DNA from: Paramoeba atlantica
Lineage: Eukaryota; Discosea
DNA: 64,000 bases
Assembly: GCA_977017575.1 (NCBI GenBank)
Contig: CDRNVI010000016.1
Location: forward strand, 1 to 64,000
Direction: 5' to 3'
Shown: piece after piece, positions 9,709 to 19,085 of the stretch
Layout of the letters: every line of letters begins with the position of its first letter
Position numbering within the stretch: position 1 is the stretch's first letter
The notes under the pieces: generated by a model
The model's database searches: none
Told to the model about the DNA's origin: nothing
What the model saw: only the letters and a program-made list of their open reading frames with translations
Made by a program: the position numbers and the translations under genes

Positions 9709-9872
9709 TTTTTTTTTTTTTTTTTAAAACCATTTTAGAATCAGAGAAAACTGCCATATGGCACAAATTACTGGATGCTCCAAGGACTAAGTCTCTAAAC
9801 AAAACAAACAAATCATATCTCATAATATAAATATTATGTGCCCCCAAGGGCCATTATATCAATCATCCTAAA
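9709..9872 (-). repeat. Short unidentified insert with A-run (antisense)
   Basis: About 147 AT-rich bases lie between two T-runs (9709-9725 and 9873-9889). On the - strand they end in an A-run like all other units of the array. I do not recognise the sequence and see no ORF of note. Confidence 0.45.
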
Positions 9873-10016
9873 TTTTTTTTTTTTTTTTTCTGAGCCTTCT
9901 CCCAAAGATCGTTCGTATTATCCTAAATCTCGCAGGCATTCTAAACACGGATAATCGTTGTGAATAATAATAAGAACTTTTAAGAGCTTTTCTAATGTGC
10001 GAACTTGTTGGTCGAC

Positions 10017-12746
10017 TCACTGACGCAGTCCACCAATCCAATGTGCTTCTGGAATATACTCGCGGAGCTGCGATACAATAGTATACGCTGCTAGCTTTTC
10101 TATCTCGAGTTGGAAGGCCTCACGTACGTCTTCGTACTTTTGTTTGGCTCGTTGGGATAATGCCTTGAGGAGGGTTTTGGTGTCGTTGTGCAGAAGACCG
10201 CAGTCAGAGGCGGCCAGGCAACGAAAAGAGTCGCTTTCTACGCCTTTCTCCGTAACATACTTCTTGAATTTCTTGTCGAGCACGTGCTGCATCAGCGCTG
10301 TACTTGTTTGTTTGGCATAGCTGCTGCAACAAGTGTGAACAACGGTAAAATCATACAGGACCTCCCCCATGTGGGGCCACATAATAGCAAGATCAGGACC
10401 GGATCGGATTCTGCGGGCTTTGCAAGGATGATGTTCAGCTACTTCCGCTGAGATGGAACACTTGCACTTAGTACAGAAAAACGAAGAATGGATGCGCGGT
10501 TCGATAATACAAGGGAGACCAGCTTTGGAGCACAAATCTGCGAGGTACCTCACTATGTGTGAGTGCTTTCTGGTGCAATTCATGCCCGAGCACCGGGAGC
10601 ATCCTGCGACGTGTGGTATAATGCTGGTAGGAGATTCATGGCCACAGCATCCAGGGCATATAACATCGGCCGGTGCGTTATGTAATCCGATGCCCAAACG
10701 CATCATCAAAGTGTATCGGAAGAGGTACGGGTTTACATAATTGCTGGTGCTTTCTAAATGCATGTTTGATTCCTTTGTACGCTTCAATAAAAGTCCCATG
10801 TGAGAATCCTTCTGCAGCTCAGTTATCTGTTTATCGTGTTCTGCACTTAGCTTCTTTTTCAATAGCTTGCGCGCTGCCTCTCCTCGACTTTGCGGTTGTT
10901 TCACAGCTTTTTCGCTGCCTTTCTGATCTACCGGAGCGTTATTGGGTTTAAGGTGCTCATCAATAGATTTGCTGGCAGTTTCGAAGAAATGTTTTTGCTT
11001 CAGAGTCGAGGAAATTAAGCCTAGGCCACCGAGTTTCTGTGGTAGAGCGGCGAGTTTCAGGGCGTTTGCGTCTGCTCCACTCCACTTTTCTAGAACTTTG
11101 TTTACTTGGTTCTCGAAGGATTGTGCTAGTTGGAAAGTAGCGCCTGGCCGATGTACTCGTAGATGGTAATCGTGCCGTGGAATCGTACAACGGCGGAGAA
11201 TGGCAAGAGACAAATTACTGGGACCCATAAGCAACAACCTGCGGAATAGGCACTTGTGTTTCTCCATTTTCTTGATCAGCAGATTTTCCACGACTTGGTC
11301 TGTACCTACGTATGCGCCTAAGACTTTTATCGCATCACTGCAAAAGTTTACTCCAAGTTTTTCCAACGGAGGAGGCTGAGCTATGTTGGGAATGTTCTTC
11401 TGAAACCAATCGCATTTCTGGAAATTAATTCGGAGGTTCATCTCTGCGGCGATCTCACGCAGGTAAAAGAAAGCTGCCTCCAATGCTTGCACGTTTTTGG
11501 AGCTCAAAGTCACATCGTCTTGGTATGCTCGGATCTTCACGTCAGGATAGAGGTGCATGAGTTCTCGTAGCGGGCCTTGCAAAAGTGCGCAGAAGTACAT
11601 TGATGAAAGTGCCGATCCTTGGCGAATTCCTGAAGAGCTTTCGATGGTAGCAAACAGAGCATTGTGCGCAAAAAATAGCAGCTCAGAGGGAATCCCGTAT
11701 TCTAGGTAGAATAGGCGCATGAAAGGCTTGAAAATGGGATTACCAAGGAGTGCCTCAGCAATGGCGTTGCGTTGTGGTGTATTATACGCGTTGCTAAAAT
11801 CGACGGTGAGGAGAGCATGTCCTTCTTCGTATTCATTTAAAAGTTCGTGAACGATGGACTCACATGCGTTTTTTTGCAAAATGCCTCGTTGAATTGGGGA
11901 GAAAAAATTTTGCAGAGCGTTTTCATGTCGTTGTAGAAGGATGGAACCGCAAATCTTCAGAATGGTATCCCCCATCGCAATAGGTCGAATTCCATTTTGA
12001 GGTTTCGCTAGCGCGATGATTCTGCATCGGGTTAGACGTTTTCGCACATTCAGAGGAACTTCGCCGTTGATGACATCCCGAAGCATGTGGCAAAGTGAAA
12101 GACATGACTCTTCGTCGTCTACGAGAAGTCGCATCATGCTTTCACTCAGGCCGGTTGGTCCTGGTGAAGCGCCTCTGGATAATTTTTCGGTCGCTAGGCG
12201 AACCTCTGATTTCTCAACAACGCCAGTCCGTGGGAAGTCTGCTTCCGGGATTCGTATGGCGTCGCCTTCAGGATGAAGTTGTTGAAGCTTTCGCACTTTT
12301 TCTTCAGGAGTGAGAGCTGATTCCTTGTAGACATTGTCCAGGATCCGAGTTGCTTTGCCAAGGTTTCCTGCCCGCGCCGTCTGTAGGGCGTGCCTGATCG
12401 AACGCCTGTCAATTTCTAACTCCGCCCGTTGTTCCGCACTCAAGTTGCTAGCTTCCAAGTTTTCTCGGTCGTTGCGAACATGAGCTACTTTTTGGTTTCG
12501 TCGAATTGCTTGACGTACTGTCGCAAGTGAATCGCGAGGCGCATTCAAAAATTTGTGCCATATCGCCTCTTTTTCTGAGTCAAGCTCCGCCGCTGCATAT
12601 CCCCTAATTATCGCACGGAAAATCGCCACAACATGAACCGCGAAAGATGGGTCTATTTGAGCCATAGGCGGGAGCGGATCAAGGTCACTCTGACCGTCTT
12701 CGCATGAGATGTGCTCCGCTTGTTCCTCCAAATTTTGTGTCGGCAT
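10017..12746 (-). pseudogene. LINE-Y RT-RLE protein, main segment (ORF split by YR-3)
   Basis: This 909-codon frame holds RT motifs including VDFSNAYN (motif A, near residue 316 from ATG 12746), GIRQGSALSS (motif B) and AYQDD (motif C, about 407-411), then the LINE landmark GGLGL. A Cys-Cys-His-Cys cluster near residues 697-716 (CPGCCGH...HVAGC) precedes a restriction-like endonuclease with GPDLAIM (about 783) and YDFTVVH (about 798). These activities nick the target and prime cDNA synthesis. ATG 12746 is only the first Met after the insertion; the frame continues upstream through 12747-12869 and resumes at 17511. The catalytic segment itself shows no stop or frameshift. Confidence 0.85.
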
Positions 12747-12867
12747 CTCGATTTTGAATAACTTAGTGGCTTGGAGGTTACAGATTCTGATTTTATTGGA
12801 CGGTGGAAGATAAAGAAAACCGCATGGACCATCGTGACCTAGAGCCGGCTCGTATGAAATCTTGACT

Positions 12868-12944
12868 TTCTAAGAGTTTACGAAAAGAATTTTAGGAAGT
12901 GTGCAGTGGTTAACGTGTTTCATGCACGCACCAACCAGTGCAAT
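12868..12944 (+). repeat. YR-3 split direct repeat A1
   Basis: This 77-bp sequence runs from TTCTAAGAGTTTACG to CAACCAGTGCAAT and is repeated at 17080-17156. It marks the 5' end of YR-3. The Gag start codon follows 3 bases later. Confidence 0.95.
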
Positions 12945-12947
12945 GCG

Positions 12948-14111
12948 ATGGTCAACACAAGGTCGATGGCCCAGCGTTCACAAAGGTCTTTAACTCCACC
13001 TCCGACGGGGCGTGCAGGACGGTATGGTCCAGGTCATTCTCAGATTCCGATGCCGAGTCCCTATCCTGTAGTAAATCCTTTGCCCGACATGTCACTGCCT
13101 GGAGCTAATGTTCAAGAACAGCGAAATGCATCTCATCAAGAAGGAACCCAACAGACTCACCAAGAAAGAACGCAGCAGACACAAAGTAATTCGGAACAAA
13201 ATGGGCCGGCAGCAACCCCCGTAGGCGCACCTTTAGCACAGCGCGAGCTTGATCTTTTTTATGTGCATGTAAAGACTCTTATAGACCAAGGTGCAAGAGT
13301 TACTGTGAAGGCTGTTTGGGCTCCATCTACTGGGCCCGTCGCGCAAAGGCCGTACGCTCCGCAAAATACGGACACAATTATTGGAGTTCTATCGCTTGAA
13401 GGTACACAATTGTGGGCCAAATGGACGACGAACCCAAGCCGGAAGTACCGGTTTCCCCATCGCGATATCTATTACTATGATCTTGTTGTAGAAAATGTGT
13501 ACTACGAAATGCCAGGGGGTCAGGAAATCGAAGTTGATAACGAGGTGGAACGTCGGGGAGATGCGTACAACTTCGATGCAATGGATCCCTTAACATGGAA
13601 ATTGTGGATGGCGCATGATGGAGATCCGTTGAAATTACGCGAATTAATTCGTGAACTACGCGACGCGGAAGAATTCGGTTTACGTGATGACCCGCCCAAG
13701 TACCGACTACGGATATTTAAGAATCTACTTGTCGAGTGGATTTATAATGCGCGAGAGACAGAATATTGGGATGAGGGACACTGTCTTAAGCTCGGTAAAA
13801 ACATTTGTGAACTTCTACGAGACATGCATTATCAACGCGAACTGAAGGTTGATGTAGAATCGATCCGTTCGAAAATGGAGGCTGAAGAACGTACAGGCGA
13901 TCGGTTTGCTCAGCTTGCCGAAGATGAGCGTGCAAAACAGAAGAAAATCAAAGCGAAAACGGGACCAGGTAGCTTCGGAAGGAAAAAGCGTGTGTGCTTT
14001 ATTTGTCATCAAATTGGACACTTGCAGAAAGATTGTCCCAGCGCAAAGACGGGGGATTTCGAAAAACGGGTGGACGGCTCTGCCATACAAGGCAGCAAGA
14101 GGTCCTACTAG
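12948..14111 (+). CDS. Gag-like protein of YR-3 with CCHC zinc knuckle
   Basis: I choose ATG 12948 (MVNTRSMAQRS), just after A1; an upstream in-frame GTG at 12906 lies inside the repeat and is less likely. The 387-residue protein has a Pro/Gln-rich N-terminus and a mixed central region. Near the C-terminus it has a CX2CX4HX4C zinc knuckle starting at Cys350 (CFICHQIGHLQKDC), the nucleic-acid-binding signature of Gag nucleocapsids. It ends at TAG 14109-14111. The same frame stays open after this UAG straight into the recombinase, so a readthrough fusion is possible. It probably packages the element RNA in the cytoplasm. Confidence 0.85.
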   Translation: MVNTRSMAQRSQRSLTPPPTGRAGRYGPGHSQIPMPSPYPVVNPLPDMSLPGANVQEQRNASHQEGTQQTHQERTQQTQSNSEQNGPAATPVGAPLAQRELDLFYVHVKTLIDQGARVTVKAVWAPSTGPVAQRPYAPQNTDTIIGVLSLEGTQLWAKWTTNPSRKYRFPHRDIYYYDLVVENVYYEMPGGQEIEVDNEVERRGDAYNFDAMDPLTWKLWMAHDGDPLKLRELIRELRDAEEFGLRDDPPKYRLRIFKNLLVEWIYNARETEYWDEGHCLKLGKNICELLRDMHYQRELKVDVESIRSKMEAEERTGDRFAQLAEDERAKQKKIKAKTGPGSFGRKKRVCFICHQIGHLQKDCPSAKTGDFEKRVDGSAIQGSKRSY

Positions 14112-15230
14112 GGACCCCCACCCGTAACAGCTCGTACTCTTCGAAAGAAACGAAGGGTGAAAAGTACTCCAGCTTCCGAGACTTTATCGTCCGGATCAGT
14201 GAACTCATGTCAAACTACCTCGCAAAAAGCGAAGAAGAGGAAGATTCGACAAAGTGTTCGAATTGCGGATACTGCGCCCCCTCAGGACCAAATAACGTCA
14301 AGGAGGGTGATAACAAACGTTGTAAACGACAGGAAAACCGCACAAGACAATCTTTTGTGGAGGCTGACCGCGACAAAAAAGTCAGACGCAGCCATAGAAA
14401 CCTCCCTTCAAACTATGAGAGGAATGTGGGCAACAAGCACGTGGGCCACGAGGGGACGCTTGTGGCACCAACTAAACGATTTTTGTTGCAGGAAAAGCCT
14501 AGAGGTGACTCCCTTGTCCGCCGTAGCATACTTGGAAACGTTGACAATAGCGGTCACAACGAAACTCACATACGCCCGAAACTTGATGGCCATATTCAAT
14601 GGTCTACAAATGAACACGAATGCGATAAAATTTCGTTGCAAAACATTGTTATCCGAGGGGGCTGCGGAGCCGATTCATCAAATGAAACCGATAACGCCTC
14701 TACTTCTCGCGCAATTGCGAAGCAATCTAACGAGATCCCAGGACATAGCCGCACTAATATGTTGGAAGGCGGCGTCCCGGTGGACCGAAACGTCAAACTT
14801 AGTCAAAGAACAATTTTGCCACGTCACGAGCGCAAGAGTAGTCATATGGTGGGGACGAAAGACGAAGACGACTCGATTAGACCAGTATCGGGCGTCGATG
14901 TACGCTGTGCTGGAGGGGGACGGGACGAGCGAAATAGCGCAACAAGTTTCAAAGATGAAAAAAGGGGTTCTCCTCTGCAAAACAACCGTGCGCGAAATGG
15001 ACACAATAATTCGTTCGACTCTCGGGGACGGCTACGGAACGCATTCGCTGAAACGAGGGGCGATAACGTATCTATTCGAACAAGTGGCAAGAGGCCTCTT
15101 AACCCTGGAAGAAGTGCAACGTCTAGCGAAACATCAAGAAGCAGAATCGTTGTTCCGATACAACGAGAACCCCTTGACAACAGCTCTTGCACTAGGGACC
15201 CAAAAAGCGACACAACTATTACCAATATGA
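14112..15230 (+). CDS. Tyrosine recombinase of YR-3
   Basis: This frame is open from directly after the Gag UAG to TGA 15228-15230. A GTG at 14157 is the only early start-like codon and the first ATG is far inside the fold, so expression by readthrough of the UAG is plausible. The protein has the phage-integrase plan. An N-terminal core-binding region (RGMWATSTWATRGRLWHQL) is followed by the catalytic Arg in WKAASRW (codon 14778), THSLKRGA (His 15042, Arg 15054), AKHQ (His 15132) and the presumed nucleophile Tyr in LFRYNEN (15159). It should recombine a circular cDNA with a TTC target. It overlaps the RT start by four bases. Confidence 0.85.
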   Translation, partial: GPPPVTARTLRKKRRVKSTPASETLSSGSVNSCQTTSQKAKKRKIRQSVRIADTAPPQDQITSRRVITNVVNDRKTAQDNLLWRLTATKKSDAAIETSLQTMRGMWATSTWATRGRLWHQLNDFCCRKSLEVTPLSAVAYLETLTIAVTTKLTYARNLMAIFNGLQMNTNAIKFRCKTLLSEGAAEPIHQMKPITPLLLAQLRSNLTRSQDIAALICWKAASRWTETSNLVKEQFCHVTSARVVIWWGRKTKTTRLDQYRASMYAVLEGDGTSEIAQQVSKMKKGVLLCKTTVREMDTIIRSTLGDGYGTHSLKRGAITYLFEQVARGLLTLEEVQRLAKHQEAESLFRYNENPLTTALALGTQKATQLLPI

Positions 15231-16060
15231 TGGGCTATAAAGACTTCGAATCGTACCTCGATGATTATCCTCTCAAAAAACGTCACACAATAGTGCGACC
15301 GCGCCGTTCCTCTAGATTGGCCGGCCCCGACGATCTGAATTTACCATTGCATATAAAGCCTGACATTCCCCGAATAGATCTTGAAAAAGTTCGAAAATGG
15401 ATGAACCCAGCGACTTTGTACCGTTTCGAAGAGGTCTGGGATATGTTGACTAAGCTCCCGGAGGGGACAACGAAAACTGGTCGGGTGAGCGGGGGGCTTG
15501 CGAATGAGGATGTTCGCGCTCTTGTTGAACATGGAATTATTTCCCGCGTCGGGGAAAATGAATTGGTGGACCGTCCAACGATGCAAGAGATTATTCCCTT
15601 TTCAGTAGTTGAACGCACAGATGATGGAGAATCCCAGAGGCGAAGATTCATAGCTTGGACGCGAGTCGACAATATGTCGTTAAAAGAATATGAGCCGTAC
15701 GTGCCTCTCTCACATCCCGCGTATTATCTACATAATGTAAGCTCTTCATTCGCAGTCAAACGTGACCTGGCGTGTAGTTTCTTTCAGATTGGACTACCCC
15801 TCGAGTCACGCGCAAAGTTTCGGTTCTCCCATGAGGGAGAAATGTACGAAATGACAGTAATGCCTATGGGTCACAGATGCGCGCCCGAAATTATGCACAC
15901 AGTGACCGCCACTATAGAGGTCATTCCCACTATTGCAAGCAATCACATGGCTTTACTTCGTCAGCCATTGATGTATATATTGATGGCGTTCGGTTCGCAG
16001 GCTCTTTCAATGCTGTACAACATTACGAGAACTTTATCGATCAAAGGGCAAAAAGCATAA
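15227..16060 (+). CDS. RT of YR-3, first part (palm motifs A and B)
   Basis: ATG 15227 (ATGATG) overlaps the recombinase stop, a layout suited to termination-reinitiation. The frame encodes the RT N-terminus (DLNLPLHIKPDIPRIDLEKV, RRRFIAWTRVDN), motif A (VKRDLACSFFQIGLP) and motif B (MPMGHRCAPE, about 15862-15891). After motif B the homology continues in the frame one base back (-1), while this frame runs on without similarity to TAA/TGA-type termination at 16060. The useful coding part here probably ends near 15950. The same break is present in YR-2. Confidence 0.75.
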   Translation: MMGYKDFESYLDDYPLKKRHTIVRPRRSSRLAGPDDLNLPLHIKPDIPRIDLEKVRKWMNPATLYRFEEVWDMLTKLPEGTTKTGRVSGGLANEDVRALVEHGIISRVGENELVDRPTMQEIIPFSVVERTDDGESQRRRFIAWTRVDNMSLKEYEPYVPLSHPAYYLHNVSSSFAVKRDLACSFFQIGLPLESRAKFRFSHEGEMYEMTVMPMGHRCAPEIMHTVTATIEVIPTIASNHMALLRQPLMYILMAFGSQALSMLYNITRTLSIKGQKA

Positions 16061-16872
16061 GCGCGAAATTCAAATCCGCAGAAGGTTATCCACTGACGAA
16101 ATATGTTTATAACGGCGTGCTTTACGACCATCAAGCGCATAAGGTCGCACTTGGACCGAAGGTGTTGTCTAAAATAGAGGCGAACCATTTTGGAATACTG
16201 ACGTACAGTGATCTTGAAGCCTGTGTTGGCCGTTTTATCTATTCGTCCGCGATATTAGGAATGAACCTCCCCCGCTTTCACAATATTTTACGGATCACGC
16301 GACGCCGCATAAACGAGCTGAATCGCTACCCTTTATTGGCGGATGTTGCTGTGCCATTATCCAAGGTTACTAGGTGTGGTCTAGCAAAATGGAGAGACGA
16401 GTTACGAGCTAATATACCCGTTGCTCCTCAACCTCGACCGGATACAGTCGTTCACCAACATGTTTTGTACACCGATGCCTCCAAGGTTGGATGGGGAGGG
16501 GTGTTGTACACGGACTATGGAGAAATGATCTGTGTCGGCGGTAAGTGGGATGCATCGTTTGACTATGAAGTCAATCGGGCAGAAACTCGTGCCGTTTATC
16601 TTAGTATTGAAAAATTAAAACACCACTTTCGGGAAGGGACGTGTCTAGATTTATATGTAGACAACGTTTCGTGCATGGCAGCCGTCAATAGGAAAATATC
16701 GAAATCTTCCGGCGTTTCTGACGAACTTGAAAAGGTTTTGAATGTAATTAAAAAGCAAGGAATTGCCGTAGATGCGCGGTACGTGAGCACGAAAAGTAAC
16801 CCTGCGGACAAAATCAGCCGACTTCGTTATGCCGAGGCAGACCCTGATAATGCGAAAGGGGTGGAAAGTTAG
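15877..16872 (+). CDS. RT motif C and RNase H of YR-3 (-1 frame)
   Basis: This frame carries RT motif C, VYIDG (second Asp replaced by Gly, near 15973-15987), the RT thumb, and an RNase H domain. The RNase H acidic residues are in YTDASKVGWGG (Asp 16474), NRAETRA, YVDNVS and NPADKISR. The ATG at 15877 lies within motif B, so independent translation would give an incomplete RT. A -1 shift from the 15227 frame between 15890 and 15960 would give the whole enzyme. I saw no classical X-XXY-YYZ slippery heptamer there, so a recent indel remains possible. RNase H removes the RNA template during cDNA synthesis. Confidence 0.75.
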   Translation: MRARNYAHSDRHYRGHSHYCKQSHGFTSSAIDVYIDGVRFAGSFNAVQHYENFIDQRAKSISAKFKSAEGYPLTKYVYNGVLYDHQAHKVALGPKVLSKIEANHFGILTYSDLEACVGRFIYSSAILGMNLPRFHNILRITRRRINELNRYPLLADVAVPLSKVTRCGLAKWRDELRANIPVAPQPRPDTVVHQHVLYTDASKVGWGGVLYTDYGEMICVGGKWDASFDYEVNRAETRAVYLSIEKLKHHFREGTCLDLYVDNVSCMAAVNRKISKSSGVSDELEKVLNVIKKQGIAVDARYVSTKSNPADKISRLRYAEADPDNAKGVES

Positions 16873-16888
16873 TAGCGAGAGGGTGGTG

Positions 16889-17082
16889 GCGCCGGCCAGG
16901 CGCGATGCCCTATCGTATAGTTTTGATTTAGGTAGTTTATATTATAGGTCGACAAAACGAATGTTGATATCATTCTATTCTGCAACTATATGTTTTGATA
17001 GTTATTGTAAACCTTACCCTGAATGGGCGTATACTTTATATAGGATCTCTACAAAGTACGATATTCACACAAAATGAAATTC
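16889..17082 (+). repeat. YR-3 split direct repeat B1
   Basis: This 194-bp sequence runs from GCGCCGGCCAGG to AAATGAAATTC and is repeated at 17318-17511. It starts 16 bases after the RT-RNase H stop and overlaps A2 by the three-base core TTC (17080-17082). Confidence 0.95.
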
Positions 17083-17156
17083 TAAGAGTTTACGAAAAGA
17101 ATTTTAGGAAGTGTGCAGTGGTTAACGTGTTTCATGCACGCACCAACCAGTGCAAT
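17080..17156 (+). repeat. YR-3 split direct repeat A2
   Basis: This is the second copy of the 77-bp A1 repeat, fused to B1 at the shared TTC. The B1-A2 junction equals the junction that a circle joining B2 to A1 would have. Confidence 0.95.
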
Positions 17157-17317
17157 CTTGAATATATCTTTAGCATATACTGCACTTTTACGCATAAACT
17201 TTACGTGTAATGTACTTTTGTTTTGTTATTTCATATAATATTTCTTAGAAGAAGATTCTTAGGACAATATTTTCTTCACTTTACTTCGATAATTTTTGCG
17301 CCCACCCACCGGCCCCC
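17157..17317 (+). other. YR-3 spacer between A2 and B2
   Basis: This 161-bp mostly AT-rich stretch ends in a C-rich run (CCCACCCACCGGCCCCC). No ORF or RNA gene is visible. Confidence 0.6.
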
Positions 17318-17511
17318 GCGCCGGCCAGGCGCGATGCCCTATCGTATAGTTTTGATTTAGGTAGTTTATATTATAGGTCGACAAAACGAATGTTGATATC
17401 ATTCTATTCTGCAACTATATGTTTTGATAGTTATTGTAAACCTTACCCTGAATGGGCGTATACTTTATATAGGATCTCTACAAAGTACGATATTCACACA
17501 AAATGAAATTC
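17318..17511 (+). repeat. YR-3 split direct repeat B2
   Basis: This second copy of the 194-bp B repeat is the 3' terminus of the element. It ends GAAATTC at 17511 against the LINE-Y codon sequence ACGGTTG. Confidence 0.95.
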
Positions 17512-18146
17512 ACGGTTGATTTTCGCACGGTCCTGCCTACAACGATGCCGTTTGACTTGTAGTTTGTAGTGTTCTGTCGGAAGCCCCATTCGATCACACA
17601 TTCTGTACCCTTGCCCCACTTGGAAACGATGTTGTACACTTGGTCGGGCGATTTGTTGCCGGCCTGTGTCATTAGCTCTTGTACTCGATCTTGCGTCGAT
17701 CCATCGTCGTCCAGACACATTGTATCACTGGTCTCGCTTTCTGTTTCGGACATTTCTTTGGCTGGGTCCTCTTGGATATGGTTTTCGTCATGGGCTATGT
17801 TCTCGTGTGATTGACTCGTAGATCCGATGCGGAAGTTCTTGGCTTTGATTTTGATTAGATTCCGCGATGTGATTTCACACGGAGGCTCATGGTCCGCCCA
17901 ATTCGGGGCTAGTGTTTTGGAACCTATTATCTTGATCTTTGGAGTCTTCTTCACCTTCACTGGTGTCTCCGTGTGCGATCCTGATTCTTCTGCTACCTTT
18001 ATTCCGTTCGTCTTGCTTTGATCTCGTTGAGTACGTTGTTTTTCAACTCTCCCGTGAGACTTCCCGTTGTTCACTGTTGTTCTGCTGCCCTTTTTCCGCG
18101 TGTTTTCGGAATCTAAACGAGAAGACGTACGAGAAAGGCGTGTCAT
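17511..18146 (-). pseudogene. LINE-Y N-terminal ORF segment (upstream of the YR-3 insertion)
   Basis: This 212-codon frame starts at ATG 18146 (CAT 18144-18146 on the + strand), 23 bases after the SL remnant, and reads to the YR-3 edge. It is Lys/Arg-rich at first, then acidic (SETESETSDTMCLDDD). It has no Cys/His finger, unlike families A-C. Beyond 17511 the frame stays open only into YR-3 terminal repeat sequence. Across the insertion it continues in frame at 12869 and on to the RT-RLE segment. The basic start suggests nucleic-acid binding; no domain is recognised. Confidence 0.75.
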
Positions 18147-18168
18147 AAGCGTAGAAAAATAGAAAATT

Positions 18169-18185
18169 CAACAAGGTACAGAAAC
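18169..18185 (-). other. Truncated spliced-leader sequence at the 5' end of LINE-Y
   Basis: On the - strand this reads GTTTCTGTACCTTGTTG, the last 17 nt of the leader found at other elements, followed by a T-rich 5' UTR and ATG 18146. Four of its bases (AAAC on +) also match the target repeat, so the leader part may be only 13 nt. Confidence 0.8.
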
Positions 18186-18932
18186 ATGCATTTAGAAAGC
18201 ACCAGCAATTATGTAAACCCTTACCTCTTCCGATACACTTTGATGATGCGTTTGGGCATCGGATTACATAACGCACCGGCCGATGTTATATGCCCTGGAT
18301 GCTGTGGCCATGAATCTCCTACCAGCATTATACCACACGTCGCAGGATGCTCCCGGTGCTCGGGCATGAATTGCACCAGAAAGCACTCACACATAGTGAG
18401 GTACCTCGCAGATTTGTGCTCCAAAGCTGGTCTCCCTTGTATTATCGAACCGCGCATCCATTCTTCGTTTTTCTGTACTAAGTGCAAGTGTTCCATCTCA
18501 GCGGAAGTAGCTGAACATCATCCTTGCAAAGCCCGCAGAATCCGATCCGGTCCTGATCTTGCTATTATGTGGCCCCACATGGGGGAGGTCCTGTATGATT
18601 TTACCGTTGTTCACACTTGTTGCAGCAGCTATGCCAAACAAACAAGTACAGCGCTGATGCAGCACGTGCTCGACAAGAAATTCAAGAAGTACGTTACGGA
18701 GAAAGGCGTAGAAAGCGACTCTTTTCGTTGCCTGGCCGCCTCTGACTGCGGTCTTCTGCACAACGACACCAAAACCCTCCTCAAGGCATTATCCCAACGA
18801 GCCAAACAAAAGTACGAAGACGTACGTGAGGCCTTCCAACTCGAGATAGAAAAGCTAGCAGCGTATACTATTGTATCGCAGCTCCGCGAGTATATTCCAG
18901 AAGCACATTGGATTGGTGGACTGCGTCAGTGA
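18186..18932 (+). pseudogene. LINE-Y RLE-domain fragment (+)
   Basis: This 248-codon frame is the reverse-oriented duplicate of the C-terminal end of the LINE-Y protein. It has the Cys-rich CPGCCGH...HVAGC cluster, the endonuclease motif GPDLAIM...YDFTVVH and the same ending HWIGGLRQ. It continues the piece at 7335-7659, so together they are one 5'-truncated copy cut by the - strand LINE-Y. The 3' UTR follows to the A-run at 19060-19084. It lacks an RT and is not functional alone. Confidence 0.85.
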
Positions 18933-19084
18933 GTCGACCAACAAGTTCGCACATTAGAAAAGCTCTTAAAAGTTCTTATTATTATTCACAACGATTATCC
19001 GTGTTTAGAATGCCTGCGAGATTTAGGATAATACGAACGATCTTTGGGAGAAGGCTCAGAAAAAAAAAAAAAAAAAAAAAAAAA
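18933..19084 (+). repeat. LINE-Y 3' UTR and A-run
   Basis: This 127-nt 3' UTR matches 9890-10016 on the - strand. It ends GGGAGAAGGCTCAG followed by 25 A (19060-19084). It shows none of the hairpins of the family A-F UTR. Confidence 0.85.
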
Positions 19085-19085
19085 G

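Larger units (their letters stand above)
12868..17511 (+). mobile_element. YR-3: near-complete VIPER-like tyrosine-recombinase retrotransposon
   Basis: The order is A1 (12868-12944), Gag, tyrosine recombinase, RT-RNase H, B1 (16889-17082), A2 (17080-17156), a 161-bp spacer and B2 (17318-17511). This is the full split-direct-repeat plan of PAT/Ngaro/VIPER-type elements. TTC is shared by A1, the B1/A2 junction and B2, as expected if a circle recombined at a TTC in the target. No longer target duplication is seen. It lies inside the LINE-Y ORF on the opposite strand. It has one UAG between Gag and recombinase and one frame change inside RT, and is otherwise intact. Confidence 0.85.
9873..18185 (-). 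mobile_element. LINE-Y: full-length RLE-type non-LTR retrotransposon interrupted by YR-3
   Basis: On the - strand the element runs from a 17-nt SL remnant (18185-18169) through one long ORF (18146 to 10017) to a 127-nt 3' UTR and an A-run (T-run 9873-9889). YR-3 sits inside the ORF at 12868-17511. Taking it out at its TTC core leaves the frame open, for about 1162 codons. The - strand copy is flanked by pieces of another LINE-Y in + orientation, so it inserted into a relative. The RT and endonuclease place it among RLE-type LINEs; its 3' UTR is unrelated to that of families A-F. Confidence 0.8.
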
